Of a stretch of DNA of 64,000 nt, positions 36,591 to 45,001 are shown in pieces. The translations under genes and the position numbers were made by a program. Below the pieces are notes generated by a model. That model worked only from the letters and a program-made list of their open reading frames with translations. It was not told the DNA's origin and searched no databases. The DNA comes from Salipaludibacillus neizhouensis. Lineage in GTDB: Bacteria; Bacillota; Bacilli; Bacillales; Salisediminibacteriaceae. The first letter of the stretch is position 1, and each line of letters starts with the position of its first letter. The DNA is taken from positions 593,187 through 657,186 of the forward strand of contig NZ_KZ614147.1 in the NCBI RefSeq assembly GCF_002886185.1, read 5' to 3'.

Positions 36591-38105
36591 TTAATATAAT
36601 TTGTCTAAAGGCTCTTTCGCAGGTCCTTCGATGACTGTACCGTCGAAATTATAGCGAGAACCGTGGCATGGACAATCCCAAGTAAGTTCCCCGGAGTTCC
36701 AGGCAACTTCACAGCCCATGTGTTTACAAGTTGTATCTACTATATGTAGTTTTCCATCGTCGTCTCGATAGGCGCCTGACTTCAGGCCGTCATAGACTAC
36801 ATGGATGCCTTCACCAACTTGTACATCCTCCAGTTTTTTCTCGGAAGGTGTTATTTTACCGGCGAGAAAATGACCGGCTACATCAGAATTATGTTTCAGT
36901 AGTTGCTTGACGCTAGGATCTGCAATAAAACGATCTGGCTGATAAAGATCCATTTCTTCTGTTTCATGACCTAAAACATAATCCCGTAATATCAAGCCAG
37001 CAGCAGTTCCGCTCGTCATGCCCCATTTGCGGTAACCTGTTGCAACATAGCTATTCGTGATATTTCCAGTGAGAACTCCGATATAAGGGATCTTATCTAG
37101 CGTGTACAAATCCTGTGTGGACCATTCGAAGGGAAACTCTTCAGATCCGAAAACATCACGACCGAAGGCTTCTAAAGCCTGAAAGTGCTCAGTTGTCGAT
37201 TTACCTTGCCCCGTTTTATGACCTTCTCCCCCAAGTAAAAGATGGGTTTCTCCTTTAATTTTAACGGAGCGGACCGATCGTGACGGACTGTCAACGTTTA
37301 TGTACATTCCAGGGACGTCTTTGCCTTTAGCAGCTACAATATAAGAACGTTCTGCATGAAGACGTGAAAAGAAGAGGTTCTCTCTGTCATAGAACGGAAA
37401 GTGAGAGCAGGATAAAAGATGCTCGCAAGTAATCGTGTGACCATCACGGGTTTCTAATGTTTTCGGCTGATCTCCCGTTGTATTCGTTAAAACATCGACA
37501 ACCACCGTATGTTCAAACAATTTTCCACCTAATTTAAGAAACTCGTCTACTAAAAAGCTTAAGTAGTGAAGGGGATGGAACTGGGCTTGATCTTTCATGT
37601 GAAGAGCGCGCTCTATTTTTACATTGTAAGGAAGCTCGTGGACTACTTCATGTGGAATACCAAGTTCTTCATAGGCCTTAATTTCTTTTTCGAGTTTTTC
37701 ATTCGATTTCTTTGAAACGGCGTATAGAACCGCATCTTTTTTCTCGAAATCACAGTCAATGTTGTTTTCGTTGACGATAGCCTCGATAAACTTTTTCGCT
37801 TTTTCATTCGTTTGATAGTAAATTCGAGCTTTTTCTTCTCCGACATGTTGAATAAGTTCATCATAAAATAAACCGTGTTGGGAAGTGATTTTTGCAGTCG
37901 TAAATCCTGTTGTCCCATGAAACAGGCGATCTGCCTCAAGTAAAATGACTTTTTTACCTTCTTTCGCCAGTAAATAAGCAGCGGTAATACCTGTTATTCC
38001 TCCACCAACCACGGCTACCTCCGTTTTAATATTCTCGGTTAAAGGTTCGTGAGGGGATAAGTTTGTTGAATCAAGCCAGTATGAGTCATGTTTTTGAACG
38101 GACAT
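36591..38105 (-). CDS. FAD-dependent oxidoreductase with C-terminal Rieske [2Fe-2S] domain
   Basis: A 504-residue two-domain enzyme. The N-terminal DAO-type flavin domain begins VAVVGGGITGITAAYLLAK (about 28-46) followed by an acidic ribose-binding LLEAD. It includes HGTTGFTTAKI and, near 370, GYRKWGMTSGTAAG, which contacts FAD. The C-terminal Rieske domain (about 420-504) has CKHMGC and CPCHGSRY, the full Cys-x-His...Cys-x-x-His ligand set. This fusion (sometimes named YhfW in Bacillus) is known but its substrate is not established. The ATG follows AGGCAGGGA. Monocistronic. Confidence 0.9.
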   Translation of the reverse strand: MSVQKHDSYWLDSTNLSPHEPLTENIKTEVAVVGGGITGITAAYLLAKEGKKVILLEADRLFHGTTGFTTAKITSQHGLFYDELIQHVGEEKARIYYQTNEKAKKFIEAIVNENNIDCDFEKKDAVLYAVSKKSNEKLEKEIKAYEELGIPHEVVHELPYNVKIERALHMKDQAQFHPLHYLSFLVDEFLKLGGKLFEHTVVVDVLTNTTGDQPKTLETRDGHTITCEHLLSCSHFPFYDRENLFFSRLHAERSYIVAAKGKDVPGMYINVDSPSRSVRSVKIKGETHLLLGGEGHKTGQGKSTTEHFQALEAFGRDVFGSEEFPFEWSTQDLYTLDKIPYIGVLTGNITNSYVATGYRKWGMTSGTAAGLILRDYVLGHETEEMDLYQPDRFIADPSVKQLLKHNSDVAGHFLAGKITPSEKKLEDVQVGEGIHVVYDGLKSGAYRDDDGKLHIVDTTCKHMGCEVAWNSGELTWDCPCHGSRYNFDGTVIEGPAKEPLDKLY

Positions 38106-38290
38106 AATGATTATTTCCCTGCCTTTCTTAGAAACCTAGTATTTAACTAGTGTTTGTATTGAAGCGGGCTTCTATGCGACAGAAAAGAAAAAAATTTCAA
38201 CAAATTTCCACTAAAAGAAGGATTTTAGAGATGTTATAAAAAATACTGACTATAAGGTAACTGTTCTGACTACTCAAGGAGGATGAGAAA

Positions 38291-39058
38291 ATGGATATGA
38301 AGGGTTCGACATTTGTTGTGGCTGGCGGTGCATCTGGTCTAGGTGAGGCAACAGTACGAATGCTTACTCATTTCGGTGCTTTAGTTTTAATTTTAGACTA
38401 CAACGAGCTATCCGGGAGAGCTGTTCAGGAGGACATTGGTTCACGCGTACACTTTGAAAAAACAGATGTTACGTCAGAATACCAAGTCAGAAAAAGTTTG
38501 GAACGGGGAATGGAACGATATGGTGCGATTCAAGGGATGATTAATACAACAGGTATATCGCACTCTGAAAAGGTGTTGAAAAAACAAGGGGTTCATAGTC
38601 TTGATGTCTTTTCAGAGATTATCCGCGGGAACCTCATCGGCGCATTTAATCTGACTAGACTTGCTGCGGATGTGATGAAGGACAATGAACCTAATGAAGA
38701 TGGCGAAAGGGGTGTAATTATTAATACAGCCTCTATCTCTGCTTTTGAGGGTCAATCAGGTCAAGCGGCTTACAGTGCCTCAAATGGTGGAATTGTTAGT
38801 ATGACTCTTCCTCTTGCCAGAGAACTGGCCGAATGTGGTATTCGAGTGATGACAATAGCTCCAGGGATCTTTCAAACCCCGATGTTCGAGTCACTTTACA
38901 AGCAAACGCAAGATGCTTTAAAAGAGGAGTTAAAGTTTCCGGATCGAACGGGAAATCCTGATGAATATGCTCTTCTTGTCAAAGCAATCATCTCGAACTC
39001 GATGTTAAATGGGGAGACGATCCGGTTAGATGGTGCTTTAAGACTGCCAAAGGATTAA
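38291..39058 (+). CDS. Short-chain dehydrogenase/reductase with unusual catalytic site
   Basis: A 255-residue SDR resembling type II 3-hydroxyacyl-CoA dehydrogenase (HSD10-like). The nucleotide motif is AGGASGLGEATV, the structural Asn is in NTTGIS, and the Ser is in NTASISAF (about 148). Tyr161 is present, but the residue four on, invariably Lys in active classical SDRs (YxxxK), is Asn165 (YSASN, codon AAT). The PGIFQTPMF loop is normal. Loss of this Lys should strongly impair proton transfer and nucleotide ribose binding, so the protein may be inactive or altered. A single-base change AAA/AAG to AAT, or a base-call error, would explain it. AAGGAGGATG precedes the ATG. Single gene. Confidence 0.85.
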   Translation: MDMKGSTFVVAGGASGLGEATVRMLTHFGALVLILDYNELSGRAVQEDIGSRVHFEKTDVTSEYQVRKSLERGMERYGAIQGMINTTGISHSEKVLKKQGVHSLDVFSEIIRGNLIGAFNLTRLAADVMKDNEPNEDGERGVIINTASISAFEGQSGQAAYSASNGGIVSMTLPLARELAECGIRVMTIAPGIFQTPMFESLYKQTQDALKEELKFPDRTGNPDEYALLVKAIISNSMLNGETIRLDGALRLPKD

Positions 39059-39125
39059 CATATACTTGACGTGAAAGTAAGCTTGCAATTTCTGGAGCAG
39101 AATGTACTTAGGTTATAAGTTTCGT

Positions 39126-39157
39126 AAACCTGGAGGAGAAAGTGCTCCAGGTTTTTT
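39126..39157 (+). terminator. Terminator after the SDR gene
   Basis: AAACCTGGAG (39126-39135) pairs with CTCCAGGTTT (39145-39154), followed by more T. Confidence 0.92.
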
Positions 39158-39187
39158 GTAGTTTTTGGTGTGTAGGTTGGGAAGGGG

Positions 39188-39369
39188 AATCGGTAGGTGC
39201 TCCTACGGTTACTCGTCGGAGAAAACATTGCTACCGGTGTAGCACCTACAAAAGTAGCAGGTAGAAAAGGAGAGTATGAGCGAGAATAAAAGAGATTGGG
39301 AAGAGGAAATGTCGGTAGGCACTCCTGCGGTTACTCGTCGCAGAAAAACATTGCTACTGGTGTAGCACC
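39188..39369. repeat. Tandem pair of about 62-base repeats upstream of coaA
   Basis: Two copies at 39188-39250 and 39308-39369 share TCGGTAGG(T/C)(G/A)CTCCT, CGGTTACTCGTCG, AGAAAA, CATTGCTAC and GGTGTAGCACCT. The starts are about 120 bases apart. Within each copy the ends GGTAGGTGCT and GTAGCACCTA are inverted, so each can fold as a hairpin, and both relate to the GTAGCACCTAC core of family A at 11.86 and 28.92 kb. An inverted fragment occurs at 31796-31821. Confidence 0.75.
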
Positions 39370-39591
39370 TCTAAATGACATTGGGAGAATCTAAACGACA
39401 AAGGTTGAAATCCTCCAAAGCTTCTTATAGAACTTTCCAGATGAAACAGGTATAATATAGAAAGCGATTTCAGCGTGTGAGCAAAATAGACTGACGTACT
39501 AAATGAATCATGTTAAAATAATGGATACAAACACAGAGAGAGAATCATAACTATGTTTATGATGTAAGCTATATATTTAATGAGGTGCGCT

Positions 39592-40548
39592 ATGACAATG
39601 GGAGTAATTGAAAATATGACGCCATTTATGACCTTTAATCGCCAAGAGTGGGCAAAGCTACGCCAATCCTATCCAATGGAAGTAACTCCGGAAGAAATTG
39701 AACGACTAAAAGGTGTTAATGATGTTCTGAATATAGACGAGGTAGCGGATATTTATTTACCGATGACGAGGCTAATTAACCTGCACGCCATAGCTTCTCA
39801 AGAGCTTTATCGAAGTCGGAACATCTTTCTGCAGAAACAGGAGAAGAAGGTTCCTTATATTATTGGTATTGCAGGAAGTGTAGCAGTAGGAAAAAGTACT
39901 ATCGCCCGTGTACTTCAAACACTACTCTCACGCTGGGATACGGACGTCAAGGTGGATCTCGTCACAACGGACGGTTTCTTATACCCGAATGCAGAGCTTG
40001 AAAATCGGGGGATCATGAATAAAAAGGGTTTTCCTGAAAGTTATGATGTCCATTCCTTACTCAAGTTTTTAGAAGAATTGAAGTCCGGAAAATCTCATGT
40101 TGAAGCACCTGTTTACTCTCATCTTACATACGACGTTATTCATGATGAGAAACAAGTAGTTACAGAGGCTGATATTGTGATTATCGAAGGGATTAATGTT
40201 CTTCAGCCGCCAAAACGTGCGGAGGGTGAATATGATGACCAAGTCTATGTTTCCGACTACTTTGATTTCTCTATTTTTGTCGATGCAGAGGAAGTGAATA
40301 TTCTTCACTGGTATGTAGAACGATTTAAGACATTAAGAGAAACGGCGTTCAGAGACCCTTTGTCCTATTTTAAAAAGTATGCGGACTTAAATGATGAAGA
40401 GGCTTACCATATGGCAAAAGATATATGGGAAAGAATAAACCGTAAAAATCTTCATGAAAACATCTTGCCTACGCGCCATCGTGCGGATTTAATTCTTAAA
40501 AAAGGTGTCCACCACTTAGTTACTGAAATAAAAATGCGGAAGTTATAG
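39592..40548 (+). CDS. coaA: Pantothenate kinase (type I, CoaA)
   Basis: About 318 residues, the usual length of prokaryotic type I pantothenate kinase, the first step of coenzyme A synthesis. The P-loop is [12 protein letters not shown]. Other family features are [45 protein letters not shown] and the final [19 protein letters not shown] (39582-39587) serves ATG at 39592 or at 39598; the start at 39580 overlaps the ribosome site and is not favoured. The gene stands alone between repeat-rich intergenic DNA and a strong terminator. Confidence 0.94.
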   Translation: MTMGVIENMTPFMTFNRQEWAKLRQSYPMEVTPEEIERLKGVNDVLNIDEVADIYLPMTRLINLHAIASQELYRSRNIFLQKQEKKVPYIIGIAGSVAVGKSTIARVLQTLLSRWDTDVKVDLVTTDGFLYPNAELENRGIMNKKGFPESYDVHSLLKFLEELKSGKSHVEAPVYSHLTYDVIHDEKQVVTEADIVIIEGINVLQPPKRAEGEYDDQVYVSDYFDFSIFVDAEEVNILHWYVERFKTLRETAFRDPLSYFKKYADLNDEEAYHMAKDIWERINRKNLHENILPTRHRADLILKKGVHHLVTEIKMRKL

Positions 40549-40581
40549 CAACATACTCGTATTACCACCAAACCAGAAGCG

Positions 40582-40621
40582 GGGCACTAAAAAAGTTGAG
40601 ATTACTTTTTAGTGCCCTTTT
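40582..40621 (+). terminator. Terminator after coaA
   Basis: GGGCACTAAAAAA pairs with CTTTTTAGTGCCC (40605-40617), with T's following. Same architecture as several other terminators in the window. Confidence 0.88.
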
Positions 40622-40798
40622 AGTTGTATTGAGCACAGGCGATTGCAAGTAACTATCACTCTTTTTCAGCACCGGCGTTATGGTACATGATGGTCTTTTC
40701 ATAGGATAGAGTAAAACCGGTTTGCAGTTTCACAGTTGTGAATGATAATGTTAAGGAAAGCTTTAAGCTGAAGTTTTATAAAGAATGGGGGGCTCAGG

Positions 40799-41566
40799 AT
40801 GTATCCCAGCTTTTCTCTGGTAGGTGACCGGGCAATAAGGATGACCTTTGCAAGAGAAATGTCCGAACAAATAAATGCAGATATTCGAAGAACTTTTCAT
40901 GAGCTTAAAAACAAGGAACAGTACCCTTATATAGAGGAAATGATTCCAGGATATACTACTTTAACTGTTTTTTATGACCCGTTGATTGTTCAGGGAATTA
41001 ATCAAATGAAGACCGAGTTAATGAAAGCTCAAAAAACTCATAAAGAAGAATTTTTGACTTATCGAAAAATCACTCTGCCAGTTTTATATGGCGGCGACAA
41101 AGGACCGGATCTTTCATCTGTAGCTGATTACCACAACCTTAATGAAGAAGAGGTAATCCATCGGCATACATCACGGGAATACCTTGTCTATATGATGGGG
41201 TTTGCCCCCGGATTTCCTTACTTAGGGGGAATGGATGAAGGTATTGCGACGCCGAGATTGAAAAATCCACGGAGAAAAGTAGAACAAGGATCTGTTGGGA
41301 TTGCAGGGAAACAAACAGGAGTATACTCACTAACCTCTCCCGGCGGTTGGCAAATTATCGGCAGGACGCCAGTTTCGTTATTTAACAAAGATGAGGAAGT
41401 TCCAAGTCTGCTGAGATCAGGTGATCGTTTAACCTTTCAATCTATCTCACAGGCCGAGTTTGATAAAATAATACATCAAGATAAAAAAGGGATTTTTGAG
41501 CCGCGTATCGAATGGAAGAATGATGAAGGGAGGAAAGATGACCAAGATGGAGAAAAGAAAAATTGA
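40799..41566 (+). CDS. pxpB: 5-oxoprolinase subunit PxpB (KipI family)
   Basis: A 255-residue KipI/carboxyltransferase-subdomain-C protein. Diagnostic segments are MMGFAPGFPYLGGMDE, PRKVEQGSVGIAGKQTGVYS and SPGGWQIIGRTP. With PxpA and PxpC it forms the ATP-dependent 5-oxoprolinase that converts pyroglutamate to glutamate; the B. subtilis homologue was first described as the kinase inhibitor KipI. The ATG follows GGGGGGCTCAGG. It overlaps pxpA by 29 bases, so the three genes are one operon (pxpB-pxpA-pxpC). No Nramp-type transporter or KipR regulator accompanies them here. Confidence 0.94.
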   Translation: MYPSFSLVGDRAIRMTFAREMSEQINADIRRTFHELKNKEQYPYIEEMIPGYTTLTVFYDPLIVQGINQMKTELMKAQKTHKEEFLTYRKITLPVLYGGDKGPDLSSVADYHNLNEEEVIHRHTSREYLVYMMGFAPGFPYLGGMDEGIATPRLKNPRRKVEQGSVGIAGKQTGVYSLTSPGGWQIIGRTPVSLFNKDEEVPSLLRSGDRLTFQSISQAEFDKIIHQDKKGIFEPRIEWKNDEGRKDDQDGEKKN

Positions 41567-42314
41567 TTTAAACAGTGACATTGGAGAAAGCTTTGGAGTC
41601 TATAAAATTGGTCAAGATGAGGAAATCCTTCCTTACATCAGTTCGGCTAATATTGCCTGCGGATTTCATGCAGGAGATTACAATGTGATGAATAAAACTG
41701 TTAAAATGGCGATAGACAGAGGTGTCGCGATTGGAGCCCACCCTGGTATGCAAGATCTCACTGGTTTTGGTCGACGTGAAATGGCAGTCTCGGCTGACGA
41801 AGTTTATAATATGATCATTTATCAAATTAATGCTCTAAAAGGATTCATTCATATCCATGGCGGCTCTCTTCACCACGTGAAACCTCATGGTGCCCTTTAT
41901 AATATGGCAGCAACGAATACTGTGATAGCTGAGGCAATCGCGAAAGCTGTTTATGACACTGATGCTGCTTTGATTTTGTATGGACTGGCAAATAGCGAAT
42001 TAATTCATGCAGGAAAAAAATATGGTTTACACGTAGCGGAAGAGATTTTTGCAGATCGGACGTATCAATCAGATGGTACTTTGTCTCCAAGGACTTTTCC
42101 TGATGCCGTTATTCATGACAAAAACATTGCAAGTGCACAAATAAAAAGAATGATTGAAGATAATCTTGTGACAACAGTGGATGGAACGGAAATTCCTATT
42201 CATGGAGATACGGTTTGTGTTCATGGAGATGGGATACACGCACTGAATTTTGTGCAGCATTTAACAGAAATGTTTCAAGAGGCTGAGATAAAAATAGAAT
42301 CGGTGAGCCGATGA
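41538..42314 (+). CDS. pxpA: 5-oxoprolinase subunit PxpA (LamB/YcsF family)
   Basis: A 258-residue YcsF-family protein. It shows DLNSDIGESFG near the start, SANIACGFHAGD, GAHPGMQDLTGFGRR, VKPHGALYN and EIFADRTYQSDGTLSPR, nearly invariant in the family. PxpA supplies the hydrolytic or substrate-activating part of the 5-oxoprolinase complex. The ATG at 41538 directly follows GGGAGGAAAG inside the end of pxpB; a longer frame from 41496 has no ribosome site. The stop overlaps the pxpC start (ATGA). Expected to be functional. Confidence 0.94.
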   Translation: MTKMEKRKIDLNSDIGESFGVYKIGQDEEILPYISSANIACGFHAGDYNVMNKTVKMAIDRGVAIGAHPGMQDLTGFGRREMAVSADEVYNMIIYQINALKGFIHIHGGSLHHVKPHGALYNMAATNTVIAEAIAKAVYDTDAALILYGLANSELIHAGKKYGLHVAEEIFADRTYQSDGTLSPRTFPDAVIHDKNIASAQIKRMIEDNLVTTVDGTEIPIHGDTVCVHGDGIHALNFVQHLTEMFQEAEIKIESVSR

Positions 42315-43273
42315 CTGCGCTTATGAAAGTCATTGATCCGGGATTACATACGACCATTCAAGATTTAGGCAGGCATGGTTATCAGGAGTTTGGGATCGGC
42401 CCATCCGGCCCAATGGACCCATGGGCATTTAAGCTAGCTAACCTGCTGGCAGGAAATAACCAAAAAGAAGCAGTCCTGGAAATAACGATGGTAGGGCCAA
42501 CCGTTTTATTTATGGAAAACACGGTTATTTCACTGGCCGGTGCAAATTTATCACCGACAATCGACGGTAAGAAAGTTATGATGTGGCAAAGTATCTATGT
42601 AAAAAAAGGACAAGAGCTGCGTTTTGGGAAGCCGAAACATGGTGCGAGGTCTTATTTAGCGATAGCAGGCGGTATTCAAACAGATAAAATACTAGGAAGC
42701 CGTGCAACTAATGTTCGGGCAGTTTTAGGCGGCGTTGATGGGGAAGCGCTAAATAGCAGAGATGAAGTACCAGGGATAGTTTTAAAAGATTCGATCCTGA
42801 AAAAAAGAGGCGGAAAACACTTAAGTCATTCTCTTCGTGCTTACTACAGACCTCATCAAATTGTTCGAGTCATTCCTGATGAGCAAGCGGCGTTTTTTAC
42901 GCAAGATTCTCAAGAAGACTTCTACAACGAGACCTTCAAGATTACTGCCCAATCTGATCGGATGGGGTATCGTTTAGAGGGGAAGGGTCTGGAACGTAAA
43001 AAAGATGGCGAAATTCTCTCAGATGCGGTTGCTTTTGGCTCGATCCAAGTGCCGCGGGGAGGAGCGCCAATTATTCTCATGGCAGATCGCCAAACCACGG
43101 GTGGCTATCCAAAAATCGGTACAATTATCTCGCACGATTTATGGAGAGTTGCGCAACTTCTCCCTGGTCAAACCATTACTTTCGAAAAAACTACGTTGGA
43201 AGAAGCGCATCGTTGTCTAGAAGCAGAAGCAAATGTATGCAAGGTCCTTGAAATGGCGATAAAACAAAGGTAA
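42311..43273 (+). CDS. pxpC: 5-oxoprolinase subunit PxpC (KipA/biotin-dependent carboxyltransferase-like)
   Basis: A 320-residue KipA-family protein with VIDPGLHTTIQDLGRHGYQEFGI-type start, GPSGPMDPWAF, SYLAIAGGI and SDRMGYRLEG. It forms the PxpB/PxpC carboxyltransferase-like heteromer of 5-oxoprolinase. It starts four bases inside pxpA and is the last gene of the operon; ridA begins about 140 bases on in the same direction. Nothing abnormal is seen. Confidence 0.93.
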   Translation: MTALMKVIDPGLHTTIQDLGRHGYQEFGIGPSGPMDPWAFKLANLLAGNNQKEAVLEITMVGPTVLFMENTVISLAGANLSPTIDGKKVMMWQSIYVKKGQELRFGKPKHGARSYLAIAGGIQTDKILGSRATNVRAVLGGVDGEALNSRDEVPGIVLKDSILKKRGGKHLSHSLRAYYRPHQIVRVIPDEQAAFFTQDSQEDFYNETFKITAQSDRMGYRLEGKGLERKKDGEILSDAVAFGSIQVPRGGAPIILMADRQTTGGYPKIGTIISHDLWRVAQLLPGQTITFEKTTLEEAHRCLEAEANVCKVLEMAIKQR

Positions 43274-43414
43274 CAGCTTAGTATCAAACAGGTATTATCA
43301 GAAGTATTTAGCGGAAACTAAACGAGGAAACAAGTAGCTTTAAATCCGTATTTTAAAAACAATTTTTAAATGAACAAAGCACAAATTAATAATATTCGAA
43401 AGGCGAGGATAACT

Positions 43415-43795
43415 ATGAATAAACAACCAATTCAAACAAACGAAGCACCGGGAGCAATCGGCCCATATTCACAAGCAATTCAAATTGGAGACTTCATTTA
43501 CACTTCCGGACAAATTGGTTTAGACCCTAAAACAGGAGAAATGGTAGAAGGATTGGAAACACAGGCTCATCGAGTAATGGATAACGTCAAAGCAGTTTTA
43601 GCTGCAGCAGATTGCGATATGACTGATATTGTGAAAGTGATGATCTTCATGCAAAATATGGACGACTTTGCGAAGGTGAATGAAATTTACGCCTCTTATT
43701 TAGAGGAGCCATATCCAGCTAGAAGTGCTGTGGAAGTTGCTCGTATGCCTAAAAATGCCTTGGTTGAAGTTGAGGTCATTGCAAAGAAAAAGTAA
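43415..43795 (+). CDS. ridA: RidA-family enamine/imine deaminase
   Basis: A 126-residue RidA (YjgF/YER057c/UK114) protein that hydrolyses reactive 2-aminoacrylate-type enamines from PLP enzymes. The signature region EAPGAIGPYSQAI, YTSGQIGLDP and the C-terminal YPARSAVEVARMPKNALVEVEVIA with the substrate-binding Arg are all present. The ATG at 43415 follows GCGAGG; an upstream ATG at 43370 adds 15 residues without support. It lies just after pxpBAC and is followed by a strong terminator. Confidence 0.95.
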   Translation: MNKQPIQTNEAPGAIGPYSQAIQIGDFIYTSGQIGLDPKTGEMVEGLETQAHRVMDNVKAVLAAADCDMTDIVKVMIFMQNMDDFAKVNEIYASYLEEPYPARSAVEVARMPKNALVEVEVIAKKK

Positions 43796-43798
43796 ACA

Positions 43799-43845
43799 GA
43801 AGGTGTTTCAAAAGGTCAAAAAGATCTTTTGGAACACCTTCTTTT
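43799..43845 (+). terminator. Terminator after ridA
   Basis: GAAGGTGTTTCAAAAGGTC (43799-43817) pairs with GATCTTTTGGAACACCTTC (43823-43841), then TTTT. Confidence 0.92.
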
Positions 43846-44150
43846 CACATTTAGGGTGATGCACTCACCGGGTTAAAATACGATTGCGCTTCTTCTCCTT
43901 CACTTTTGTTTTTATTGTTCCATTTTATGTAAAAATAGATCGAAGTTTGTAACATCATTTCCCTATGTTTAACAAAGGCAATATTTCATAACTTTTTGTA
44001 TTTCATTGTGGAAGAATACGAGGGCCGTGAAAAAGTGTAAATCGACTTTTTCACGGCCCTCAAGAATGATCCAAGGGAGCAGTAATTTTTCCAAACAACG
44101 CTCCATACTAATAAAGCAACAAAATTTATAAGATATGATTTGCGTTTTTC
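43846..44150. repeat. Intergenic region with hairpin 44020-44061 and family B repeat copy
   Basis: GAGGGCCGTGAAAAAGT (44020-44036) pairs with ACTTTTTCACGGCCCTC (44045-44061) without a clear T-run; the embedded A and T tracts resemble the other terminators here. Immediately after it, 44063-44131 is a family B repeat copy (AATGATCCAAGGGAGC, AGTAATT, TTCCAAACAACG, AGCAACAAAAT). This motif recurs at 52455, 53522 and, inverted, 56464. No coding frame. Confidence 0.65.
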
Positions 44151-44510
44151 CTATGTTGGATTAGGGGATTTTTCGGTTCTACCGGATTTGATTAACCAAT
44201 TGTGTTGAACGAGTTCAGTCACAGAAAGCAAAACTGCTGTTAATATTGCCCCGAAAAATGTTACTTGGGCAACTTGGAAAAACGACACTACATAAACAAT
44301 AACCGTTGCTGCAATGAAATCGAGGATTGCACTTAACCAAAAGGTACCTTTTTTAAGAATAAATACTTCCATCACATGAGCGGAAAACGCTAAAATCAGA
44401 CCTACAATAATTGGTTGATATATCGTAGAGTATTCGACATTGGGGAATATTAACCAAGCTATCATTACAGTTATCGGGCAAACAAATATCTTAATAATTA
44501 AGCCAATCAT
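44151..44510 (-). CDS. Four-helix membrane protein (DUF2512/YndM-like)
   Basis: A 119-residue integral membrane protein with four predicted membrane helices (about 2-22, 28-50, 58-78, 82-104) and a short basic tail. Length and the pattern of small and aromatic residues fit the DUF2512 (YndM) family of Bacillaceae, for which no function is known to me. The ATG at 44510 follows GGAGGGAC closely; the longer frame to 44543 includes that ribosome site and is rejected. Monocistronic. Confidence 0.7.
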   Translation of the reverse strand: MIGLIIKIFVCPITVMIAWLIFPNVEYSTIYQPIIVGLILAFSAHVMEVFILKKGTFWLSAILDFIAATVIVYVVSFFQVAQVTFFGAILTAVLLSVTELVQHNWLIKSGRTEKSPNPT

Positions 44511-45001
44511 AAAAAGTCCCTCCAAATTATTATTACCGAACAAATGGGCATCTCAATAAATGTAAAATTACGAAGAGCAAACTGTTTTGAGAGGACTCTC
44601 CGAAGAGGTTACATCATAATTATCTGTTTTACGCCTCGTAAATATGCACAACTTTCTTAGAATTATAATCCTCATTATAAAACAAAAGTAGAAATATCCA
44701 TTATTTCAAGTTCAGAATAGGTTTTGCTTGGGGTATATTAGGGTTTGTTTTCATAGAGATTGTTTATAAACCCAAGGCAAGATGTATTTGAGATCCGCTT
44801 GAGGGCTTCGCTTTCCGAGCACCCATTAGGAGAAAGGTGCTCATAATAAATAGGCTTAAAAAACTGCGGAAGCTTCCATCATTGCATCAAAAGGGTACTG
44901 AAAAAGTAAAAACCGACTTTTTCAGTACCCTTTTTTGTTTTCCTAGAGTCTTCGCTTTTTCGATCGTTTCTACATTCAATCAAAGTTTTAAAATAACCCT
45001 A
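44511..45001. other. Intergenic region between DUF2512 gene and the YjiH-type gene
   Basis: Contains a small hairpin GAGCACC/GGTGCTC (44817-44842) and the terminator at 44889-44934. A short open frame at 44837-45040 begins on the hairpin and runs through the terminator, so it is not considered real. Confidence 0.45.
44889..44934 (-). terminator. Terminator of the YjiH-type gene (bidirectional sequence)
   Basis: AAAAGGGTACTGAAAAAGT (44889-44907) pairs perfectly with ACTTTTTCAGTACCCTTTT (44916-44934). It is downstream of the minus-strand gene ending at 45002. Confidence 0.88.

Noticed and set aside
39188-39369. CRISPR-like array
   Set aside because: Only two units, each about 62 bases and internally palindromic, with no cas genes; treated as dispersed repeat elements.
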